A DNA stretch of 64,000 nt from Petrosia ficiformis (lineage: Eukaryota > Porifera > Demospongiae > Haplosclerida > Petrosiidae). Position 1 is the first letter of the stretch, and the number at the start of each line of letters is the position of its first letter. Below, piece by piece: positions 44,063 through 56,000 of the stretch. The notes below the pieces were generated by a model. That model did no database searches. It had not been told where the DNA came from and saw only the letters and a list, made by a program, of their open reading frames with translations. The stretch spans positions 33,795,212 through 33,859,211 of the forward strand of contig OX345636.1 of the NCBI GenBank assembly GCA_947044365.1, written 5' to 3'. A program made the translations under genes and the position numbers.

Positions 44063-47000
44063 GTGCATGAGTTTGTGATTATTTTATTTTTTAATTCTAC
44101 TCTTTATTATAGACACAAACACAATATTCACCTCAATGTATCTTGTTGCAACTCCTTCACCAATACCAGGTAATTCATTTTGTTATTGTGGGCTTTTTAT
44201 TGATAGCATGGATATAATTGTGAACAGATGTTATTTATGCAGCAAGGATTACTTGATTATGCTATAATGAGGGATCCAAACAGTAGGGATCCCAGTAAAT
44301 ATGAATTTGTTTAATATTTTTTTAGGGGGTGCCGTATGTCTCATAATTCAGTAATAAACTTTACACTAGACTAATGTTTGTCATTTTGACAACCTTCTCA
44401 ATAGCAGGTGCATGATTTTGCGATTATTTTATTTTTTAAATCTACTCTTTATTATAGACACAAACGCAATATTCACCTCAGTATATCTTTACACTGGACC
44501 AATGTTTGTTCCAACTCCTACGCCAATACCAGGTAATTCATTTTGTTATTGTGGGCTTTTTATTGATAGCATGGATATAATTGTGAACAGCTGTTATTTA
44601 TGCAGCAAGGATTACTTGATTATGCTATAATGAGGGATCCAAATAGTAGGGATCCCAGTAAATATGAATTTGTTTAATATTTTTTTAGGGGGTGCCGTAT
44701 GTCTCATAATTCAGTAATAAGTGATGTTCAAAATTTCATCAATGTTTACCAAATTCAAGGGGTCAATGCTTTGTTAAAGGGTATATGTTTTACCCAGTCT
44801 AGTTGAAGTTTAAAAAGTTGTCGATGTTTATCAGTATAGTCAATGTTTACAAAGTTCACGATGTTTAAAATGTTGTCAATGTGTAGCAAGTCTGTGATGT
44901 TTAGAAAATTGTTGAGCCCCTCCTACGTAGTGTAGCTTGGACAGAAGTTTTGACACAGCTCCACTAACTACCTTTTCAATCTATTTTCTGGTGATTTCTT
45001 CGTTCTGCTGGTAAATCTTTTTTAGTTGATGTTGTTCAGTCTAGTCGATGTTTAGTCACTCCAGCCATTTTGTTGTATCTGTGTTTGTACACTAGTGTTG
45101 TATCTGTGTATGTACATTAGTGCTGTATTATGTACACTAATGTTGTATCTGTGTATGTATACTAGTGTTGTATCTGTGTATGTATACTAGTGTTGTATCT
45201 GTGTATGTACATTAGTGTTGTATCTGTGTATGTATACTAGTGTTGTATCTGTGTATGTATACTAGTGTTGTATCTGTGTATGTACATTAGTGTTGTATCT
45301 GTGTATGTACATTAGTGTTGTGTTATGTACACTAATGTTGTATCTGTGTATGCATACTAGTGTTGTATCTGTGTATGTATACTAGTGTTGTATCTGTGTA
45401 TGTACATTAGTGCTGTATAATGTACACTAATGTTGTATCTGTGTATGTATACTAATGTTGTATCTGTGTATGTATACAAGTGTTGTATCTGTGTATGTAT
45501 ACTAGTGTTGTATCTGTGTACGTACATTAGTGTTGTATCTGTGTATGTATACTAGTGTTGTATCTGTGTATGTACATTAGTGCTGTATTATGTACACTAA
45601 TGTTGTATCTGTGTATGTATACTAGTGTTGTATCTGTGTAATGTATACTAGTGTTGTATCTGTGTATGTATACTAGTGTTGTATCTGTGTATGTACATTA
45701 GTGTTAGTGACTCTATATAGTCAATGATACATTCAAGAGAAGTTATGCTTATAAGATACATCAAATAGGATCTATTGCCTTCTTTACTGTTTTTATGATC
45801 TCTATATCAAGGATATAGAATGTTTGTTCACACTACATTAACCCTTCTGTTTTTAAATTGAGAAAATTAATTTATGATGACGCTATCATTGGTGCATACA
45901 TGTATATTATGTAGTAATACATTAAAATACAGAGGAACTAAAACATATAGCTTAATGACAAATGGAAATAATTATACATGTTCAACTACATCAATACTGA
46001 ATGTAACACTCTGTTAATATACAAAATAATCCTACTGTTCTAAAATTACAAATATTTACAATTGGTTAATAGTCACCAACACTGAGCATTGCACATATGC
46101 ATTGTAGAGATTGTTTAAAATATCACTTAACCTTTATTCTATTTTTTAAATTTTTAACTTTTCTAATTTTATTTACAGAAGCAGAAGTCCGATTTGACAG
46201 AAATTTGACAACTTTCTATGAAAATGATGGAAATCCATCAGTTTTTTTAGTATTACAGGGGGGAGTACTTCTTCAAGATTTGACAGTAACTATCTATGAT
46301 ATAGACACTAGTGAGAACAATTAACACATACATAGACTAATAGAATAAGACTTATATACAAGATACCGCAGCTTTCATGTACTATGAAACACAACAGGAA
46401 CATGAAAATGATTGGGAGGGCCGAAGTACCAACCTCATGGTAGTTAGGCCACAGTGAGTGGAGGTTGCGGGAGAGGGATGTGAATTTAGTATTATTTGAG
46501 ACTTACATACAGACTGTCTTGTGATTAGTTACAAGGTGTGTCTGCAGCTCTATATCAGATCTGACATTAAGTGTTTTCTTTACAAGGGATAATTATAATT
46601 TTCATCAAATGTGATTTTCATGCTGATACCAATGTAGCACATACTAATTCAATACTTTGCTTAAAATGTAATTATAATAACAATTTATATAGCGTTTATG
46701 GATGTAGTGTTCGTGGCACTCACTTCACATAGTAGAAAAGATTAAAATGGTATATATTTGATTTATAAATGTGAACGAAGTTTTAATTCTCATAAAATCC
46801 TATTGTGGTTGACATTTTATTACTAGCGCATACGCCGCATATTCATGTTGTAGTGTATATTATGTGTACTGTTAAATATCTACACTAACAAAAAATTAAT
46901 TATTAAAATAACCATTTTATTGGTTAGTAAGTTGCATATGGAACAGCATGATTTTGTCAATTGTCATGCATGATGTTACTATGACATGATGTGCATCATG

Positions 47001-50000
47001 TTTTGAAAGGTTTAAATTAAATTATGCCTTTTTATAGCCAGATACAATTACATGTACTTTAGTATAAATTATACTAAATCTTTTTCATGAAATAGGAGTT
47101 GACAGTATATACCTAAAATTATAATGCTTCAACTATAATCAAATATAATTATTGCAAAGTATCTGTGGTAAAATATGTGGTATACTGAACAACAAACTAG
47201 TTGTTAAATCCTTGCAGCTGTACTAACCACTAAATTAGTTATTTTAACTATTTTGTTTTTGCAGTGTATCTTTATACTTTAATAATACATTTCTTCTTTA
47301 TACAGATACTGATATTGGTCAAGTTACATTTGCTGCTAATGCCCCCGAAACTCAGAACGAGTCATTTTTGTTCGCAGTTACTGATAATGACATTGCTTTA
47401 GAACTTGATAAATTGTTCACCCTGGGAATACGAGATTCTATTAAAGTTAGCATTGCTGAACCATCTCAAATGGATATCACTGTTGTTGATGATGATGGTA
47501 ATACATGCAACTTTATCATAGCTAGATAACTAGTATATGCATGTATTTGCATGCACCTAAATTACATGTATACTAACATGTATATACTTGTGTAAAAAGT
47601 GTATATAAATCACAAAATAATGTCTTTAAAGTTTTGAGATAATTTACATTGATATACAAATAATTTTTTTTGATAATGATAATTTAATTTGTATTATAGA
47701 TGTTACAGTGGATTTTGAATTCAATGCTTATAATTACAGTGAAGATCATGGTACTGTAGGAAATATTAGACTACTCTTATCTAATCCAATTGCACAAAAT
47801 CTTAGTGTAGTAGTTGAAGGAGGTAAGAAGAGTTAATTTAACATTATGTACATGATAGTTATGTAATATTATTATATAAGTGTGTGTATACATATATATA
47901 TATATATATATATAATTATATACACAGCAAAAAAAACCTGTTAAAATAACTAATTTAGTGGTGAGTACAGTTGCAAGGCTTTAACAATTACTTGGTTGTT
48001 CAGTATACATACATCATATACCATAGATACTTTGTACTAGCAATTATAGTTGAATCACTATAGTAATTTTAGGGTGCTGTCTACTCGTATTTTATGTCAA
48101 AGATTTTGTGTAATTTATACTGAAGTACATGTAATTCCATCAAAAAGATTTGTAAACTCGCAAACACATAATTTAATTTATACCTTCCAATACTTGGTGC
48201 ACATTATGTTATAGTAACATACATGAATGTAGCCACAACATCCTCTATGATAATTGACAATCTAAATTGAAACTCATGCTATTCCTTGCAACTGTACTAA
48301 CCAATAAAATGGTGATTTATTGTTTGCAGTATATATATCAGAGAGTACGGTAGTACTCTCTATGTAGGGTTGGCCCGGAAAAAAAATGGCCACCCATGCA
48401 TTTCAATTGCAAATGGTAAGCTGAAATCTCTGCAAATATATACAGATAAGTTAAAATAAACATATAACTTATAATACTGAGTATTTTATGACTAAAACTA
48501 CCTTTATGATGTCCAGAAATCTTCGTTAATATAGAGATCAGGCGAGTAGCAAAATTGGCAAAATCTTCATACTCACTATTATTCATCTTGATATATGTTA
48601 ACTTTCTTAATTAATGAAACTGCTAAGTTTAACTGTTCACACTATTCATAAAAATAGATTTCTACGTTTCTGGAGCTATTGAAGTAGTTTTAGCACAAAT
48701 GCAAATTTATTTACAGTTAAATTGAGAGGAACAAACTTCATACTGTTCTGTTTCTTGCCCTAGACAATGAATACTTTCAGCCACTACAGCAACCTACTTA
48801 CTATGGGACACCATTTGTAATAAACCACACCTATAAACACACCCATTAAGTATATAATAATTAAGGTGGTACTAGGGAGTGGGCGAATGCGACTCCAATC
48901 AGTTTCAAAATGGAATATTATATAATATGACACTAACCTGGTGTAATACCAACCTTCATATCTTCTGATCAGCTTTATATTGTCCTGTAATTGAAGAAAT
49001 ATGGTTAAAATCTCTATTTTTACAAACACACATAAGTACAAAACCAATATGAATATAACTCAGTACCCCTGTGAACTGTCAGTGGAGTTCTGATTTTAGG
49101 GATCCTTGAGAAGTACTCCTTTGGTGAACTGTCAGTGGAGTTCTCATTTTAAGGGATTCTTGAGATAAGTTTTATTATTATATAATAATATCCTTTAAAC
49201 TATCAAGTTTATATCTTAGTTACACACTACAGCTATAATAAACTAAACCCAATAGCTATAGTAATATTCTGGCTTGCATTTAGGGTGGGGCTGTGTGCAT
49301 GATTAAGCAAAAATGCACTCAGCCCCACCCTAAATGCAAACCAGTAGCTCCACCATGTTTTAGTTATGTCAAATATAATTGTAAAAAGTATTATAGATGA
49401 ATATTGTATGTGAATTTTAAGAATAATAATAATTCTAAAGAAATTCTTCCTTTTATTCCTCAAATATTTATGCACCATAAGCTTACTACAGCAACAGTTA
49501 AAAAAAATTATTATAATTATGTAGATATAATTATAATAATTATTAACATTGATTAATAATTATAGTAATGCATAAATCTTTGGTACTGTTTCCTTCTTTT
49601 GGACACCATGTTCCTACAAAAAATATTAATGCTGAAAATAAAACAAAATAGTCATCACACAAATGATACTGAAACAAAACAAACGACTGACCTTCTCTGT
49701 TCCAGATATTGATTCATTGGAAAGCATCCAACTATAAAATGATATACTTATTATATTAAAAAATAGAATTGAAACAAGAATATAATAAAGCTAACATTTA
49801 ACACAATTATTCTATTCCAATCCCCTCCAATTATGGTATTCGTAATGATTACTATTCTAGTTATCAATTCAAAAAATGAAAGGAAACAAGAATAATAAAA
49901 AACATTTTCAAAAAAATGATAGAAAATGTAGGGATATCAAAACTGAAAAAGCACAAGAACAAGATTGGGATGGTACTTTAGCAGCAAAATTAAAATAACC

Positions 50001-53000
50001 ACTTCCATATAACCTTACATAAGTATAGCTGTTGAGTATAAAAAAAGTATACTTATGTAGGGTTGTTATATGGAAGGGGTTATTTTAATTTTGCTGCTTA
50101 GGTACAATCCCAATCTTGTTCTTGTACTTTTTCAGTTATGATATCCGTACATTTTCTTTCATTTTTTTGAAAATATTTTTTATTATTCTTGTATTATATA
50201 TATAAATATATATATAATTATATATATATATATATATATATATTAGTGATGCACTGATTCTCAGATCGGTTGATAATATGGTTACTTTAGCATATCTGTT
50301 ATCTGCAAATATGTACCGATAACTAGCCAATATTAAATGCGCACGAGTGATATCAATTCTAATTTATTGTATACACATGTTAAATTTACACGTGTTAAAT
50401 TCTTTTATTAGCACCCATTGCACTTACCATGGGTGAAAAGAAATCATCACCACTCTGGTTGTTATTTGTTGGCTCGAACTATGCTATCTGTCAGGTGTGT
50501 AAAACATCGATTTCCCATGGGGGGGTACTTCCAAAACATTTAATACCAGCAAACTTGTATACCAACATACATGTATAACAAGAATAATAAAAAAACATTT
50601 TAAAAAAATGAAAGAGTATGTAGGGATATATATCAAAACCGAAAACGCACAGGAACAAGATGGCTTCGGCAACAAAATAAAATACCACTTCCACATAACA
50701 ATAAGTATCACTTCTTTGTGTTTTGCCTTTACTTAAGTTGTCTATACTTATGTAGGGTTGTTATGTGGAAGAGGTATTTCATTTTGTTGCCAAAGCCATC
50801 ATGTTCCTGTGCTTTTTCGGTTTTGATATATATCCCTACATACTCTTTCATTTTTAAAAATGTTTTTTATTATTCTTGTTTCGATACTATTTTTAAAGAA
50901 TTCAGGTAACATTTTGATCAAATACGTGATGACTATTCTGTTTTATTTACAGTATTGATATTTTCTGCAGAAATAGTGTCCAGAAGGAGACAGTACTCAA
51001 ACTTTACTGCAATATTATAATTATTTGTTATTACAATTCCTACATCCTCTATCATTTTTGAACATGTTTCTATATTATTCTTGTTTCGATTCTATTTTTA
51101 AATGACTCAGTATAATAATACATATCCCTACGTACTCTTTCATTTTTTAAAATGTTTTTTTATTATTTTCGTATACAATGAATTAATGGAACAATTGTGA
51201 TGATATTTCTTATCTGAGAGTGATCAACACATTCAGTTATACTAATAATTTGTACATGGACAGTTTCAGTATCATCTGGGTTTACAAATTTTGCTATTTG
51301 TGGAAGTGATGATATGTATAATAGTATACTTTATACAACTTATCTGTTTTGTATAACACCTAATTCTCTTAAAATTAATGGGTGTGTTTTAAAGGGTGTG
51401 GTTTATTACAAATGGCGTCCTATCGTAAGTAGGTTGCTGTAGTGGCTGAAAGTATTCGTTATCTAGGTCAAGAAACAGAACAGTACGAAGTTTGTACCCA
51501 TGAATTTAACTTAAAATAAATTTGTATTTGTGCTACAACTACTTTAATAGCTCCAGAAACATAGAAATCTATTTTTCTGAAAAAGAGGAATAATAGTGAA
51601 TAATAATAATAATATGAACATTTTGCCAGTTTTGCTACTCAATATATTTTAAGTTATGTATATTTTAACTTACTTGTATATATTACCAGAGAATTCAGCT
51701 TTCCACTTGCAAATTGAAATGTATGGGCGGCCATATTTTTTTCGGGCCACCCCTACATAGAGAGTACTACCGTACTCTCTGATAGCTGTAAACAGTTGTC
51801 CCTCGCGAGAGAGTAGTGACCTTGTTCAAATTTGGGAAAATAACGATCCTTTTGCAAAGCGCATCCACGAGATGATGGCCATTGATTGCCAACTCTTTTC
51901 TATTGTGGAGGATGTACGTTTTACTCGTTCGTTGAAAACATTAGATAGCAGATATTCCCTTCCAAGTTGGAAACATTTCACAGAAATAGTTCTTCCACAA
52001 ATTCATCAAGGCATAACAACTGAATTAAAGAAAGAGATAGCTGGTATTTCATGGTTTAGCTTCACAACAGCTATCTGGAGCACAGAAGTGAGCAATGACT
52101 TCTTACTTAGTCTCATTATCCATTAGCTCACTGAATCTTTTGAAAGGAAGTCAGCAATTCTCACACTGGGAAATATATCTGTTGTCAGTACAAAGACATG
52201 CTTGAACACTGGGGGATTAAACATGAACATTTACATCTCATAGTTCGAGATAATGCTGCCAATATTGTGAAAGGTGATGCATCCTACCCAGATCTCAGTT
52301 GCTTTGCTCATACTCTCCAACTTATTGTTCATGCTGGTGTACTGTCTCAGTGAGCTGTCATAGATACATTGGCAGCTTGTCGCTGAATTGTTGAACACTT
52401 CAAACATTTACCCTTGGCATATTTTCGTCTGAAGGAAATCCAACAAAATCTTGAACTTCAACAACATCACCTTAAGCAAGATGAACCAACCCGTTGGAAT
52501 TCCTCTTTCTATATGTTGCAGACAACTAAGGAAGTAAGCAGAAATTTTTTCTTCCTTCCTGAAATCTAGGGGGAACTCAAATTATGGGCAGATATTTCCC
52601 CTCTCCTAACCCCTTGCTGTATGAAACCCTAACTAGAAAATGACACATGTATACCTTCTTCTCCATCACTGGTGATATCCATTAATTCAAACTACCATAA
52701 ACCATTTAAAGTAACATTTTTGCTTGTGCTGTATGGACCGAGTGTCCATACAGCACAAGCAAAAATGTTACTTTAAATGGATCTCAAAGCCTCATACAGC
52801 ACACTGCTGTGCCTCATGCTATATGAGCTTGTCGACTCCATCCTTCATCCTATATTTCTTCACACCAGAGCTTTACCTAATATATATAATATATTATATA
52901 TATATTATATATCCAGGCCCAGGACAACAACCTGACACAGCAATCATATCTGGAGTGCAAGTTTCTTCCACTGTATCATTTCCACCTGGTCAATTCCCAG

Positions 53001-56000
53001 TTATACAACCACACTTTAGTGTAACAGATGATACCATAGCACTAGAAACATCTGAAATTTATAAGTTTAGTTTTATTAGTTCAACACCATCACAAGGTAT
53101 TAAATTAGCAGTTTTGTTATTGACATATCCCTCTTCACATCTATTGCACAAACCCTGAGTGTTATATATATAGTGTGTTGTTCCAATGTCTGTTGTATTA
53201 CATATTTAGGACCTGGAACACAACCTTCAACTGTTGTTATATCTGGAAGTGATGTGGACTCAACAGTATTATTTGAAGCTGGTGATGCTTCAGTTCCACT
53301 ACCTAACTTTGTCATAACAGATGATACCACAGCACTGGAAACAAACGAAATTTATCAATTGAGTTTTATTAGTTCAACACCATCAGAAGATGTTACTTTA
53401 GGAGTTCCAACCAAAATTACTATCACTGATGATGATGGTGAGTTAAATCAAAGCAAATTATTAAGAAATTGGAAATTTTTTCAATTCATAGCTGTAACTG
53501 TCAATTTTGGTGCCTTGACATACTCATTCTCTGAGGGAGCTGGACAGTCTTCTGGTATTAACATATTCCTCTCTACATCTATTGCACAACCTCTGAGTGT
53601 TACTATAACAGGAGGTATATATAATGTTTTGAGTAATTATAATGTTTATTGTATTATACAATCAGGACCTGGAACACAACCTTCAACGGTTGTTATATCT
53701 GGAAGTGATGTGGACTCAACAGTAATATTTCAAGCTGGTGATGTTTCAGTTCCACTACCTAACTTTGTCATAACAGATGATACCACAGCACTGGAAACAA
53801 ACGAAATTTATCAATTGAGTTTTATTAGTTCAACACCATCTCAAAATGTTACATTAGGAGTTCCTACCGAGATAAATATCACTGATAATGATGGTGAGTT
53901 AAGGAAACCAAGATTTAATAAAAAACTGAAAATTTCTCCTATTCATAGGTGTTACTGTTAGTTTTGGTTCTTTGACATACTCATTCTCAGAGGGAGAGGG
54001 ACAGTCTTCTGGTATTAACATATCCCTCTCGACATCTATTGCACAAGCTCTGAGTGTTACTATAACAGGAGGTATATATAATGTTTTGAGTAATTATAAT
54101 GTTTATCGTATTACACATTCAGGACCTGGGACACAACCTTCAACTGTTGTTATATCTGCAAGTGATGTGGACTCAACAGTAATATTTGAAGCTGGTGATG
54201 TTTCAGTTCCACTACCTAACTTTGTCATAACAGATGATACCACAGCACTGGAAACAAACGAAATTTATCAATTGAGTTTTATTAGTTCAACACCATCCCA
54301 AAATGTTACATTAGGAGTTCCTACCGAGATAAATATCACTGATAATGATGGTGAGTTAAGGAAACCAAGATTTAATAAAAAACTGAAAATTTCTCCTATT
54401 CATAGGTGTTACTGTTAGTTTTGGTTCTTTGACATACTCATTCTCAGAGGAAGATGGACAGTCTTCTGGTATTAACATATTCCTCTCTACATCTATTGCA
54501 CAAGCTCTGAGTGTTACTATAACAGGAGGTATATATAATGTTTTGAGTAATTCTAATGTTTATTGTATTACACATTAAGGACCTGGGATACAACCTTCAA
54601 CTGTTGTTATATCTGGAAGTGATGTGGACTCAACAGTATTATTTGAAGCTGGTGATGCTTCAGTTCCACTACCTAACTTTGTCATAACAGATGAGACCAC
54701 AGCACTGGAAACAAACGAAATTTATCAATTGAGTTTTATTAGTTCAACACCATCACAAGATGTTAATTTAGGAGTTCCAACCGAAATTACTATCACTGAT
54801 GATGATGGTGAGTTAAATCAAAGCAAATTATTAAGAAATCGGTAATTTTTTCAATTCATAGCTGTAACTGTCAATTTTGGTGCCTTGACATACTCATTCT
54901 CTGAGGGAGCTGGACAGTCTTCTGGTATTAACATATTCCTCTCTACATCTATTGCACAACCTCTGAGTGTTACTATAACAGGAGGTATATATAATGTTTT
55001 GAGTAATTATAATGTTTATCGTATTACACATTCAGGACCTGGGACACAACCTTCAACTCTTGTTATATCTGGAAGTGATGTGGACTCAACAGTAATATTT
55101 CAAGCTGGTGATGTTTCAGTTCCACTACCTAACTTTGTCATAACAGATGATACTACAGCACTGGAAACAAACGAAATTTATCAATTGAGTTTTATTAGTT
55201 CAACACCATCCCAAAATGTTACATTAGGAGTTCCTACCGAGATAAATATCACTGATAATGATGGTGAGTTAAGGAAACCAAGATTTAATAAAAAACTGAA
55301 AATTTCTCCTATTCATAGTTGTTACTGTTAGTTTTGGCTCTTTGACATACTCATTCTCAGAGGGAGAGGGACAGTCTTCTGGTATTAACATATCCCTCTC
55401 GACATCTATTGCACAAGCTCTGAGTGTTACTATAACAGGAGGTATATATAATGTTTTGAGTAATTATAATGTTTATCGTATTACACATTCAGGACCTGGG
55501 ACACAACCTTCAACTGTTGTTATATCTGGAAGTGATGTGGACTTAACAGTAATATTGGAAGCTGGTGATGTTTCAGTTCCACTACCAGATTTTCCCATAG
55601 CAGATGATACCACAGCACTGGAAACAAACGAAATTTATCAATTGAGTTTTATTAGTTCAACACCGTCCCAAAATGTTACATTAGGAGTTCCTACCGAGAT
55701 TACTATCACTGATGATGATGGTAAGTAAAGTCAGTCAGTTTTGTTGTTTTAAAATTTTGACTTTTTTTATTTTCAGATGTTACAATTAACTTTAATTCAT
55801 ATCTATACTCTTTCTCTGAGGGAGAAGTATTGTCTTCTGGGATTTCAGTAGTGCTGTCTTCACCAATTGCTCAGACTCTCAGAGTCACTGTGTTTGCAGG
55901 TAGTGATTATAATTAAATAATATTATCATGTTTCAAGGTCTATGTGTGTAATACAAGGAAAGATATTGCCAAAGGTTATCATCCCTTCCGAGCTGGCAGG

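Larger units (their letters stand above)
44015..44720 (+). repeat. Tandem duplication of the first two gene B exons (345-361 bp units)
   Basis: 44015-44359 and 44360-44720 are near-identical, including intron and downstream AT-rich sequence. The second copy of exon 1 has lost the ATG context but keeps an in-frame ATG at the MFVIL position and the donor. The second copy of exon 2 is 18 nt longer. Confidence 0.9.

Noticed and set aside
45068..45710. CRISPR-like array of short repeats
   Set aside because: Units are contiguous 25-bp repeats without unique spacers, in a eukaryotic intron.
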